Position numbers and translations under genes: made by a program
From: Candidatus Lucifugimonas marina
GTDB taxonomy: Bacteria; Chloroflexota; Dehalococcoidia; Lucifugimonadales; Lucifugimonadaceae
DNA length: 64,000 nucleotides
Reading direction: 5' to 3'
Assembly (NCBI GenBank): GCA_029593915.1
Contig: CP046147.1
Coordinates: forward strand, 434,001-498,000
Part shown: positions 1-8,484 of the stretch, in pieces
How positions within the stretch are numbered: position 1 is the first letter of the stretch
How the letters are laid out: each line of letters starts with the position of its first letter
Notes under the pieces: generated by a model
The model's input: the letters and a program-made list of their open reading frames with translations, nothing else
The model's database searches: none
What the model was told of the DNA's origin: nothing

Positions 1-2101
1 CAGAAGATGGAACCGGGAATGTGTAGCCAGCAATTACGATCCGACCGCCGTGGGGCATGGCGTCGACAGCATTGAGCACCAAGTTCGTTAGGGCTTCACG
101 TATCTCTGTGTCGATACCGGGGATCAGCGGAAGCACTCGTGCGAAATCTGTCGAGACCCAAATCGGGCGACCTGTTTCTGTCTCGCCGCGCCATCGTGGA
201 CGGGTGAGTTCTATTGTTTCTCGAACGAGCTGTCGTACGTCGACGGGTTCGAAACTCAAGCTGTCGGATTCTCGATCACGGTAGAGCTGGCGCATGCGTT
301 CGACAATTCTTGAAATGTCGAGAGCTGCGAGTCGAATTAGCTGTAGAAGCTTCTTGGAGTGATCGTCCATGCTCGTTGAGTTTTGTAGAAGCATGTCTGA
401 GAACCCGACAACTGGTGAGAGGGCATTGTTGATGTCGTGAGTGATACCGCTCGCCATCTGACCCAACGCTCTGAGTCGTTCCTGGCGCATGGCTTGCTGC
501 TGGGTTTCGACAAGTTCCGCGTTGATCAGCCTAAGGTTCTCGACCAGCTGTGCACCGTAGATCGCTTGAGCTACCGATGCGCCAACAGCGTTCATAAGTT
601 CGACTTCCGCGGAGCCGAGAGACCCGGATTTGGCTCGTGCAACTACGATTGCGCCGTAGGTTTCTCCGTTCGCTCGCAGCGTGTGACCAACGACCGAGTA
701 GAGCCCGGCAGCTGCAAACCTGTAGGCGAAATCGTCGAGATGGCCGCCAGTTTCTGACAGGTTGTGAGCACCAGTTTCATGGTTCGGATTCAGAATTATC
801 GAATCGAACACGGTCGAGTCTTTTGGAATGGGGGGCGGGTTGTGGGATCCGGCTACTGCGTTGACTTTGAATTCGCCTGATGTGGGGTCGAAAACGAGTC
901 CGAGTACCGAATCGGCGGGCAGTAAGTCGGCGAGTCGAGAGGTGACCACGTTCATTGTTGAATCGACATCATGAGTTTCGACGATGGCGGTGGTGATGAC
1001 GTTGAGCGTCGTGATTCGAGCCAGTCTGCGAAGTGCTTCAGATGCCTTTCGTTGGTCGGTGACGTCACGAAGGATTACCAGTCTTCCAGTTACCGCACCT
1101 TTGTCTCCATAATTCGAAAGTTCGGTGACCGTTGCCGAGAATGTGGATACTTCTAGATTATCTCCGGCTGTAAGCGTTAGATCTTCGATAGAAGATGCAG
1201 GGTCGCCGGTGCAGATTGTGTGGTCAGACTGATCACCGGGAAGCACATCACAAAGATGCCTACCAATTAGGTGACCATCGATTGGAAGCGCCAAGCGTTC
1301 AGCTGCTGGGTTGGTGTCGAGTATGTGACCCTCAGAATCGAGCACGAACATCGCATCAGGGATGTTTTCAACAAGTACATCAAGTGCAACAGGGACGAGT
1401 TCGAATAATCTGTGCCGCACGTATCCGTAGGCAACGATGACTCCTGACGCGGCGAAGGACATCGGCGTAGGGTCGAAGTCGCCGAGCGGATTAAGGTCAG
1501 TCAGAAATATCAGGTTTGCGCCAAGAGGAATTATTCCGGCTGCGATAGTGGCGATCATCTGGCTGCGGAACATCGATGTTTCGGTAAATGCTCGGTAAAG
1601 CAAGAATCCGAAACCACCGAAGAACGCCAAGTACGAGTAGACCCACGAAACCCAGAACCACACACCTCGGTCGAAAATTACCGAAACACTTCCGGTATCA
1701 CCAACGATTCGCGCGTCGTGCCACATGAGGTTGTGCGAGCCATTAGTTGCTGTGAGCGTTACCGTGATAGTCGGGATTACGAGCAACGACACCAGTAATC
1801 GGGCGGATACCGTGCGGACTCTTCCCGTTAAATGAGCAGCAGTGATGAACCAGAAGACCGGAACCGTAGAAATTCCTACGTATTCGAGCGGGACAAGAAG
1901 TAGTTTGTCGTCTATGTCTTCAAGGAGAACTTCGATTCCGTACGCACCCGACCATATAGCCGCGGCGATCATCAGCCATGCTACGGCTGCGGCGCCGGGG
2001 GCCTGACGACGATTCCACATTAGAGCAGTCATAACAAGCGCGATGATCGCGCCCGTAAATGTCGCTGATGCAACGAACGATGATGTTTCGAACATTGCCA
2101 T
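1..2101 (-). CDS. Sensor histidine kinase with 7TM, PAS and GAF regions (3' end off the window)
   Basis: The minus-strand frame is open from ATG 2101 (or ATG 2095) to the left edge, about 700 codons, with an in-frame stop upstream at 2180-2182. The first ~220 residues are hydrophobic with several membrane segments and resemble the N-terminal 7TM region of histidine kinases (N-L-M-W-H motif). A PAS domain follows (N-I-P-D-A-M-F-V-L-D), then a GAF-like region. The dimerisation H-box is G-I-T-H-D-I-N-N with His near residue 555, and an ATPase N-box (N-L-V-L-N-A-V-D-A-M) lies just before the edge, so the G-boxes are missing only because the window ends. It should be a membrane sensor that autophosphorylates on His and signals to a response regulator; none is adjacent. 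No good Shine-Dalgarno precedes the start. Confidence 0.85.
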   Translation of the reverse strand, partial: MAMFETSSFVASATFTGAIIALVMTALMWNRRQAPGAAAVAWLMIAAAIWSGAYGIEVLLEDIDDKLLLVPLEYVGISTVPVFWFITAAHLTGRVRTVSARLLVSLLVIPTITVTLTATNGSHNLMWHDARIVGDTGSVSVIFDRGVWFWVSWVYSYLAFFGGFGFLLYRAFTETSMFRSQMIATIAAGIIPLGANLIFLTDLNPLGDFDPTPMSFAASGVIVAYGYVRHRLFELVPVALDVLVENIPDAMFVLDSEGHILDTNPAAERLALPIDGHLIGRHLCDVLPGDQSDHTICTGDPASSIEDLTLTAGDNLEVSTFSATVTELSNYGDKGAVTGRLVILRDVTDQRKASEALRRLARITTLNVITTAIVETHDVDSTMNVVTSRLADLLPADSVLGLVFDPTSGEFKVNAVAGSHNPPPIPKDSTVFDSIILNPNHETGAHNLSETGGHLDDFAYRFAAAGLYSVVGHTLRANGETYGAIVVARAKSGSLGSAEVELMNAVGASVAQAIYGAQLVENLRLINAELVETQQQAMRQERLRALGQMASGITHDINNALSPVVGFSDMLLQNSTSMDDHSKKLLQLIRLAALDISRIVERMRQLYRDRESDSLSFEPVDVRQLVRETIELTRPRWRGETETGRPIWVSTDFARVLPLIPGIDTEIREALTNLVLNAVDAMPHGGRIVIAGYTFPVPSS

Positions 2102-2220
2102 GTGATAGGTGCCTAGTGGAGAGTCGTGGTGTGCGAGTATCGATAATGAAACTGCGGCTCTGAACGTTGTTCTCGATGCTCAAAGTCGTTTAGTGCAATT
2201 TCGATTATGAACAGATTACA

Positions 2221-2946
2221 TCAAGCGGTAGGTATTTCGATCAGCACAGTCGCACCCATGTCGAGGTATTTATTACGAAGCTCGGGTTGGTAGCTGCGGA
2301 TGCACAGTTTCGTGTCGGTCCCTTCGAGCAACTTCACGACGTGCTCGATGCAGTCGTCATCGGTCTTGAGCGGGTGGTCGGGATTTGCTTCTCTGTTGAA
2401 TGAGAGATCGGCAGGACCCCACGACAAGCAGTCGACACCGGGACGAGCGAAGGTTTTTGCTCGGGTGACTGCGCTCAGCGATTCGATCTGAAGCCATAGA
2501 ACGCCGTAGTCGTTCCAGAAATCGGCATATTCGTTGCGGTCGGTGTAATCGGCGCGCCAAGAGGTTGGCGGCCCGCCCCATGATCGCTTTCCGACCTGTG
2601 GGTAGTAGAAATAATCGAGTGCTTCTTGAGCTGTTTCTTCGGTTTCCGTTTGAGGGATCTCTACTCCAGCGGGGCCGAGATCGAGAATATTTCCGACCAA
2701 GTAAGAGTTTCTCGTGTGCTTGATTCTGAAGACTACTGGCACGCCGACTTGATCGGCAGATTCGCATAGTTCGACTAATGCTCGTTCATCGTACGCGTTG
2801 TGTTGGCTATCGACAGAGAGAAATGAGTAATCGCTCGACCCCATGATGTCTTCGATACGGCTTTTGGTGGCGGTTAGTGGCGTTGCCGCACCGACTGTAA
2901 TTTCACTGCTTCGGATTCGGTGCTTAAGGTTTGTCTTTAGGGTCAC
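2221..2946 (-). CDS. HpcH/HpaI-family aldolase
   Basis: A 241-aa TIM-barrel protein of the HpcH/HpaI aldolase/citrate lyase family. This family performs metal-dependent retro-aldol cleavage of 2-keto-3-deoxy sugar acids or 4-hydroxy-2-oxo acids to pyruvate and an aldehyde. The usual landmarks are visible: S-V-D-S-Q-H near residue 45 (family D-G-E-H), G-K-R-S-W-G-G near 120, the metal-ligand Glu in L-Q-I-E-S, and W-G-P-A-D-L-S with the metal-ligand Asp. The start is GTG 2946, with GGAG seven bases upstream. It lies downstream of a mannonate dehydratase on the same strand, so a role after sugar-acid dehydration is likely. The substrate is unknown. Confidence 0.85.
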   Translation of the reverse strand: MTLKTNLKHRIRSSEITVGAATPLTATKSRIEDIMGSSDYSFLSVDSQHNAYDERALVELCESADQVGVPVVFRIKHTRNSYLVGNILDLGPAGVEIPQTETEETAQEALDYFYYPQVGKRSWGGPPTSWRADYTDRNEYADFWNDYGVLWLQIESLSAVTRAKTFARPGVDCLSWGPADLSFNREANPDHPLKTDDDCIEHVVKLLEGTDTKLCIRSYQPELRNKYLDMGATVLIEIPTA

Positions 2947-3114
2947 GAGATTCTCCGTTGGACAGGTTTAGGAGCAGTTCGAAATCTGCTCGGTATCGCC
3001 GGATTAATTTCGAACTGGCTAACAGTATTGACTCGGTCGGGATGTTAGCCGATTTTTCGCTATTTGGCGCATCGGCAGAATGGCCTCAAGAGACACCAGT
3101 TCAGCATCGGCACA

Positions 3115-4095
3115 CTAGTCCTCGAGTGCGTCTATTGATTGGAGTACGGCTCGGATGTAGCCGTAGCAGTAAGAGAATGCGACCGTATCGGCATTTTCTC
3201 CTGAGATTTTTGGCGTGTGATCGGGCATGAGCATGCCCTTGTACCCAACCTCCTTATAGACCTTCGCTGCTTTGATCATGTCGACATCGCCTTCGTCAGG
3301 GAACGTCTCTTCGAACGCCAATTTCTTTCCAGCAATGTTGCGATAGTGCACGTTGAATATTTTTTTACGTTCACCAAACCAACGAATGACATCGAAAATT
3401 TCTTTACCGGGGTCATCGAGCATTTCTGAGACGGTTCCCTGGCAAAAATTCAGGCCGTGTACTGCGCTTTCATGCATTTGCACGAATTTTTTCATTCCAT
3501 CTACCGTGCCGAGAACGCGGCTCACACCCCGGTAGCCATCGGGCGTGTATGGATCGTGCGGGTGGCAGGCCAGATTCACGCCATATTCTTCAGCGACTGG
3601 GACTATACGTTCGAGGAAGTAATCGATTCGTTCCCAGTACTCGTCGGCTGATACCTCGCCCCACACGCCGGGAGCTTCCTGTTGGTCGATCTCGTCGTAT
3701 TGGAAGCTTGAACGTAGGGCTCCACCACGACCAATCCGTGGTTCGGTACGGGTTATTCCGATGATGAAGAGTCGATACTTAACTGCTGGAATGCCTGCTT
3801 CGCCACACGCCCGAATTATGTTCTGGCAGGTTTCAATTTCGCGGTCGCGGTCTGGCGAAATTCCGAGCGTGATGTTGGGCGATTGTCCATCGGAAGGCTT
3901 CGTTCCGATTGGCAGTGCGACCATGTCGACTTTTACGCCGTACTTTTCGACCTTCTCCCGATACTGAGTTAGAACCTGAGGAGTCCAAGTCTCGGGACTA
4001 CCTGGAGGATACCCGTTTATGTGGTTCACACCCAGTTGGGCGAGCACTTCGTAGTCAGTATCGCTCTTGATCAGATATTGAGTGCCTACGAGCAT
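3115..4095 (-). CDS. uxuA: Mannonate dehydratase family protein (UxuA-like)
   Basis: A 326-aa protein of the D-mannonate dehydratase (UxuA) TIM-barrel family, which converts D-mannonate to 2-keto-3-deoxy-D-gluconate in hexuronate catabolism. Recognisable motifs are C-H-P-H-D-P-Y near residue 200, N-F-C-Q-G-T near 240, F-N-V-H-Y-R-N-I near 270 and M-P-D-H-T-P near 300, which carry the metal-binding His, Cys and Asp residues of the family. It is shorter than the ~394-aa E. coli enzyme, as in many non-enterobacterial homologues. The start is ATG 4095, with GAGG six bases upstream. It is followed by the aldolase gene, forming a small sugar-acid unit. The exact substrate could be another aldonic acid. 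Confidence 0.85.
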   Translation of the reverse strand: MLVGTQYLIKSDTDYEVLAQLGVNHINGYPPGSPETWTPQVLTQYREKVEKYGVKVDMVALPIGTKPSDGQSPNITLGISPDRDREIETCQNIIRACGEAGIPAVKYRLFIIGITRTEPRIGRGGALRSSFQYDEIDQQEAPGVWGEVSADEYWERIDYFLERIVPVAEEYGVNLACHPHDPYTPDGYRGVSRVLGTVDGMKKFVQMHESAVHGLNFCQGTVSEMLDDPGKEIFDVIRWFGERKKIFNVHYRNIAGKKLAFEETFPDEGDVDMIKAAKVYKEVGYKGMLMPDHTPKISGENADTVAFSYCYGYIRAVLQSIDALED

Positions 4096-4476
4096 GAGTT
4101 CCTCAGTTTGTGAGTGCGGTCGTCAAATTGAGACGCAGGTTACATAGGAGTTATATTGCGAGCAAGGACGTTTCTCGATGCTTTTGATAAGGAGCGAGGT
4201 GTCTGTGTTGGTCCCGGGAAGAGTATTCCCGTACGAAATACAGCGAGTGATTGTGCGAGGTCAAAATGCTCCATTTTCGATTTCGAATTGAGCAGGACAC
4301 CTGTAGCAAAACTGTGGATTTTCGGTTGATTTAGTACTGGATATACAGGTTGGCAGGTTTAAATGTTAAAAAACCGTGTTTATATCTATGCGAATGGCTG
4401 ATAGCTTTGTCCTGAATCTAGACTACTCACGAGATCACGATCAACAATTGATCGTGTGTCACCGACCTGATAATTG
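4096..4476. other. Intergenic region between divergent genes
   Basis: This 381-base spacer separates the minus-strand mannonate dehydratase from the plus-strand kinase. The part before the kinase (about 4310-4400) is AT-rich and probably holds divergent promoters, but I cannot fix a -35/-10 pair with confidence. No gene, RNA or repeat is recognised. Confidence 0.4.
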
Positions 4477-6525
4477 ATGCCCGAATCGAATTTTCCTGAC
4501 GCGATAACAGCTTCCACACTACAAGCAATGCCCGATGCCGTTGTCGCCGTCGATTCCCGTGGGATTATTAGGTTTATCAACGGAAAAGCCGAAGAGCTAA
4601 ACGGCTATTCACCAGATGAACTCAAAGGTGAGCGCGTTGAAACATTGGTTCCAGCGTCGAGGCGCAGCAGTCACAAACGGAACATCGATGAATATCACAC
4701 TGCTCCGACCGCTCGTGAAATGGGCGACCGACGGGACTTAGGTCTTCGTAAAAAAGACGGAATCATCGTTCCGGTGGCGATCAGTCTGAGTCCATTGACT
4801 GATCAGAACGAGAGCATCGTTATTACGACGATTCGCGATGTGAGTGACCGAGAGCGTCGCTCCAAAGAAGACATTCTTCTTGCCGAAATTGGTGCTTTGT
4901 TGGGTGCGGAGAACGATGACAAGAAGCTTTACGAGTTGCTGGAATCGACTCTGCCGAGTTTGATCAAGTTCGATCAGATTGTGATTACTGCGAAGCATCC
5001 GGAACAGGATCGTATCGAGCGATTGTTCGTGGGTGGGATGAACGTGCTAGGGAATGAAGTAGGTACGATCATTCCCGTTCCTCCCGAATACAACACAGAT
5101 TCGTTTCATGTGGGTTCGATCCAATCGGGGATCCCTGAACGAGCAGTGGATGGGTCGGATTCTTCGGCGGCTCGACATGCGGCAGCGGGGCTAAATTCAT
5201 GGATTCGTGTACCGCTCGGAGATCCAGATAATCCGCTGGGAGATCTCAGTCTTCGTAGTAAAGCCGAGAATGCCTACGATGACGACGATCTTGCAATTTT
5301 GATGCGTGTGGCTGCTCGAATTTCGCCAGCGCTAGAAAATGCCCGTTTGTACGCCAAAATTCGTGAAGAAGCTCACACGAGAACTGTTCTTGCGGAGATT
5401 GGTAAGGCGGTTTCTTCGTCGATTCAGGTATCAGAATATTTCGATAGTTTCGCTGAATTAGCGAAACAGTGGATTCCGTTCGACGCAATGGTGTATTCCG
5501 ACGTCGATGTCAGTCAGGGTGTGATAACTCTGAGGTACTGGCACGGCTACGATTTGTCGTTGAGCAAGTCGTATCAGGGTATTTCGCTGAGTGGAACTCT
5601 CGCTGATGCTGCGATTCAAGAGAAGAAGGCTCTTCTTCTAGACGCGAACACTGGAAAGCCTGTTTCAGCTCATACTCAAGTAGTTCCTTCTGCAGCTGAC
5701 GATGAACTTGAGGAGACGATATGTGTTCCTCTGTTCTCACGAGGTGTGGCATTTGGGTGCCTGTATATGGGAAGTCGGACAGCTGGAACGCTTTCAGACG
5801 ATCACGTGGAACTGGCGTCATTGATCGTCGATCAGATTTCAGGTTCGATTGCCAACGTAGAACTGGTCGAACGGTTGCAACGTGAGATCGAGTTGCGAGA
5901 GGCACTGTCGGATGTAAGTCGGGCGGCAAATGAGCAGCTCCACATCGACCATATTTACGAGACTTTGGCGCAGTTGTTGGACAGATTAGTCGGATTTGAC
6001 CGGATGGTTATCACCACAATTTGCGATGACGAAGTATCTTTCGAACGCTCATTCGTGTCGGGAATTGAAGTTCAGAATGAAGCTAAAGGGTCGGAAGTCG
6101 TAAATCCAAGTTTAGGTAAAGTATTAGCTGGCGATATTAGCGGTGACGACATAGGAAGGTACACGAGCAGCACCCCAGCTCAAAATACTCGAATGAAGTC
6201 GGCAGGCTTGCGATCTTGGGTACAGGTGCCCTTGGGGGATCCTTCAAGTCCGAGCGGAACATTGAGTTTGCGTGATTTAAAGCCGCACCGTTACTCGTCG
6301 GGTGATGTCGATTTCCTCGAACGTGTTGCTTCGTTGATTTCGCCGGTGCTGCAAAACGCGAAGTTGCTTGCAAAAACTCAGGACGATGCTGAGACTCTCG
6401 CTGAGCTTACGGTCAGTCTTCAGGCTTCATCTGAGCGTAGGCAAACGCTAGCTGAGATTGGGCGAACCGTTTCTTCGAACCAAGATGTGGCTGAAATTTT
6501 TGATGAATTTGCCCGGTTATCTTAG
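4477..6525 (+). CDS. Sensor histidine kinase, N-terminal part (PAS plus GAF domains), ended by in-frame TAG
   Basis: The start is ATG 4477; a TTG one codon earlier is less likely. A PAS domain covers roughly residues 10-125 (P-D-A-V-V-A-V-D near the start). It is followed by GAF domains at about 130-300, 305-465 and 475-640, and by the beginning of a fourth. The reading frame stops at TAG 6523-6525 (codon 683), but the same frame continues without a shift into the rest of GAF4 and a complete kinase core (next entry). The second GAF domain has Lys where the stop falls, so one base change (AAG to TAG) explains it. Without the stop the protein would be about 1091 aa, soluble and cytoplasmic. As sequenced, this half is a sensor with no kinase. 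Confidence 0.75.
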   Translation: MPESNFPDAITASTLQAMPDAVVAVDSRGIIRFINGKAEELNGYSPDELKGERVETLVPASRRSSHKRNIDEYHTAPTAREMGDRRDLGLRKKDGIIVPVAISLSPLTDQNESIVITTIRDVSDRERRSKEDILLAEIGALLGAENDDKKLYELLESTLPSLIKFDQIVITAKHPEQDRIERLFVGGMNVLGNEVGTIIPVPPEYNTDSFHVGSIQSGIPERAVDGSDSSAARHAAAGLNSWIRVPLGDPDNPLGDLSLRSKAENAYDDDDLAILMRVAARISPALENARLYAKIREEAHTRTVLAEIGKAVSSSIQVSEYFDSFAELAKQWIPFDAMVYSDVDVSQGVITLRYWHGYDLSLSKSYQGISLSGTLADAAIQEKKALLLDANTGKPVSAHTQVVPSAADDELEETICVPLFSRGVAFGCLYMGSRTAGTLSDDHVELASLIVDQISGSIANVELVERLQREIELREALSDVSRAANEQLHIDHIYETLAQLLDRLVGFDRMVITTICDDEVSFERSFVSGIEVQNEAKGSEVVNPSLGKVLAGDISGDDIGRYTSSTPAQNTRMKSAGLRSWVQVPLGDPSSPSGTLSLRDLKPHRYSSGDVDFLERVASLISPVLQNAKLLAKTQDDAETLAELTVSLQASSERRQTLAEIGRTVSSNQDVAEIFDEFARLS

Positions 6526-6582
6526 AAGCTCGTTCCATGTGAAGCTGTCAGCTACGCCGACATCGATGTTGCCAATAGGACA

Positions 6583-7752
6583 TTGACCCTCCGGTACCTT
6601 CATGGAAAAAGGCGGCCGTTAGGCAGTTTTGATGTCCCCGAAGAGCTGACGGGAACCATTGCTGAGCAAGCAATCGACATCAGGCATCCTTTCGTTGTGA
6701 AGGGGACCAAAGACGAACCGATTTCTAAGTCAATCACGAGATTTCCAACGTCTGCCGACTCAGAGGTTGCTGAACTTGTTTGCGTTCCGGTGCATACACA
6801 GAGCGAGATTGCTGGCTGCTTATTCTTCACAACCAGCAAAATCGACACTTTTGACGTCAGTGATATCGAGATGATTGAGCTCATCACTGATCAGGTATCC
6901 GGCGCCATCGCCAATGCTCGGTTGAACGACGCACGGCTTCAGGCTGAAAGAGATCGGCTTGAGAGTGAGTCGCGTCGTCGTGAACTTACGAACCTGAATG
7001 CTCAAAAGAGTGAATTTCTTTCGACGGTTTCGCATGAACTTAAAACACCTCTTACAAGCCTGATGGCATTCGCCGATATTCTTTCGAAAAATGCGAGCTC
7101 GAACTTGTCGGATCGACAACTCAAGCAGCTGGAAGTAATGCAACGAAGTTCGCGCCGACTCGATGTTCTGATCAACGATTTAGTCGACGTGTCGCAGATC
7201 GATGGCGGCAAGCTCAAGATTGAAAAAGAGAAGTTCTCTGTCGACAGCCTGATTGAAGAGATCGAGCTTTCCTTCGACCCTATTCTCGATCCAAAACGGC
7301 AAACCTCGTCGGTTGACAACCGGGTGAACGGCTCGGCGATTGACGCTGACCGTCACCGAATAGCGCAACTGCTAACAAATCTCATTAGCAACGCGTCGAA
7401 GTACTCGCCTGAGGATACTGATATTTCCATAATCATCGATTCTGTAGATGATCAGCTAGAAATGATTGTTTCCGACAACGGAATCGGCATGGATAGCGTG
7501 ACTGTGGAGAATATGTTCACTCCGTTCTTCAGGTCGGACGACGAGAAGACTCAGTCGGTGGCTGGAACAGGATTAGGGTTGGCAATCGTTCAAAAGATCG
7601 TCGATCTGCACGGGGGGACGGTCACTGCAGCAAGTGAACTTGGAGTTGGGACAACGATCAGAGTTGTTCTTACGGGGTTAATTACCGGTTCGCAAGCCGC
7701 TGAGGGTATGAATCCTGCACCAACTAAACCCGTGTTTGGTTTCAACGACTAG
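6583..7752 (+). CDS. Sensor histidine kinase, C-terminal part (GAF4, HisKA, HATPase)
   Basis: This is the continuation of the 4477 frame after the TAG at 6523. The listed start is TTG 6583, but codons 6526-6582 also encode family-like GAF sequence, so this is probably not a natural start. After the GAF remainder (T-L-R-Y-L-H-G) and a helical linker comes the HisKA H-box F-L-S-T-V-S-H-E-L-K-T-P, with His at codon 853 counted from 4477. The ATPase domain follows: N-box L-I-S-N-A-S-K-Y-S, G1 D-N-G-I-G-M, F-box F-T-P-F-F and G2 G-T-G-L-G-L-A-I-V. All kinase motifs are intact, so decay, if real, is recent. A sequencing or assembly error is the main alternative. No response regulator is adjacent. 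Confidence 0.75.
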   Translation: MTLRYLHGKRRPLGSFDVPEELTGTIAEQAIDIRHPFVVKGTKDEPISKSITRFPTSADSEVAELVCVPVHTQSEIAGCLFFTTSKIDTFDVSDIEMIELITDQVSGAIANARLNDARLQAERDRLESESRRRELTNLNAQKSEFLSTVSHELKTPLTSLMAFADILSKNASSNLSDRQLKQLEVMQRSSRRLDVLINDLVDVSQIDGGKLKIEKEKFSVDSLIEEIELSFDPILDPKRQTSSVDNRVNGSAIDADRHRIAQLLTNLISNASKYSPEDTDISIIIDSVDDQLEMIVSDNGIGMDSVTVENMFTPFFRSDDEKTQSVAGTGLGLAIVQKIVDLHGGTVTAASELGVGTTIRVVLTGLITGSQAAEGMNPAPTKPVFGFND

Positions 7753-7804
7753 GTAACAGGGTGCGGGAGCGATTCTAGTTTCTTGAAACAGTGCGCTGTG
7801 AAAA

Positions 7805-7894
7805 TGGCGGAGGGGACAGGATTCGAACCTGCGATGGCGTTACCGCCATACTTGTTTTCAAGACAAGCGCATTCAACCGCTCTGCCACCCCTCC
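7805..7894 (-). tRNA. tRNA-Ser (anticodon UGA)
   Basis: The minus strand folds as a class II tRNA. The acceptor stem is GGAGGGG (7894-7888) against CCCCTCC (7815-7809). The discriminator is G and CCA is encoded at 7807-7805. The anticodon arm is CTTGT-CTTGAAA-ACAAG with anticodon TGA. There is a long variable arm (TGGCGGTAACGCCA) and a T-arm with GGTTCGAATCC. The 90-base length and long variable arm identify serine. It lies alone between the kinase and a small membrane protein gene. Confidence 0.97.
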
Positions 7895-8134
7895 GCAGAG
7901 GCACCAGGGTTTCTGTGAGAAACCGCACGGTAAACAAGTCTAATAGCAATACCGGCTTATCTGAAACTGTTAAACGCTACAAATTCCTCAGTGATCTGAT
8001 CTGGTTGCAGAGGCCCACAAAGCAGATACTGGTTCTAGAGAGAGCAAAGATCATTGATCGCAATCACGTTTTTTCGATTGCATCGACCTGAGACGTTGAG
8101 GCTTCGGATTATGTTGAAGCAAGGAGGATAGATC

Positions 8135-8359
8135 ATGACTAGGCTTTTAGAGCTTTCAGGAATGTGGGTCGTCCTTATTGGGATTATCGTTGCGGTTGCG
8201 GGGCTGATTGTGTTGATCGCCACTGAGGATTCTTGGATTCTGTATGCCGCAGGATATGTCGTGGCGCTGCTCGGTGCAGCGATGTTGCTTTGGGTGGCGT
8301 TGCGAGACAGACTGCGAGATCGGAAGACTGACGATCTCGACGATGTTGGGTTTAATTAG
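8135..8359 (+). CDS. Small two-helix membrane protein
   Basis: A 74-aa protein with two predicted membrane helices (about residues 8-28 and 36-57) and a charged, Asp/Arg-rich cytoplasmic tail. A strong Shine-Dalgarno, GGAGGAT, sits six bases before ATG 8135, which supports it as a real gene despite its size. I recognise no family. It stands alone between tRNA-Ser and the convergent mutM gene. Confidence 0.7.
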   Translation: MTRLLELSGMWVVLIGIIVAVAGLIVLIATEDSWILYAAGYVVALLGAAMLLWVALRDRLRDRKTDDLDDVGFN

Positions 8360-8415
8360 AGCTTGTCGAATGAGCGCGAGTGAACCGCGCCGATTGCGGT
8401 TCCTGTCGGGTTCAC

Positions 8416-8455
8416 TGATTGCCACGTCACTCATGCTTAGTTTCTCGCAATGGCA
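8416..8455. repeat. Solo arm of intergenic repeat family B
   Basis: About 40 bases running from TGATTGCCACG to TTTCTCGCAATGGCA. It closely matches the right arm of the full inverted element at 12513-12684 and a worn copy at 19457-19498. It sits in the convergent gap between the small membrane protein gene and mutM. Confidence 0.75.
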
Positions 8456-8484
8456 AAGGTCGACGATTAATGCATGGACGACGT

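Noticed and set aside
6523-6525. TAG in the kinase as a pyrrolysine codon or programmed readthrough
   Set aside because: The aligned residue in the paralogous GAF domain is an ordinary surface Lys, no special downstream structure was seen, and nothing else suggests pyrrolysine use. A nonsense mutation or sequence error is simpler.
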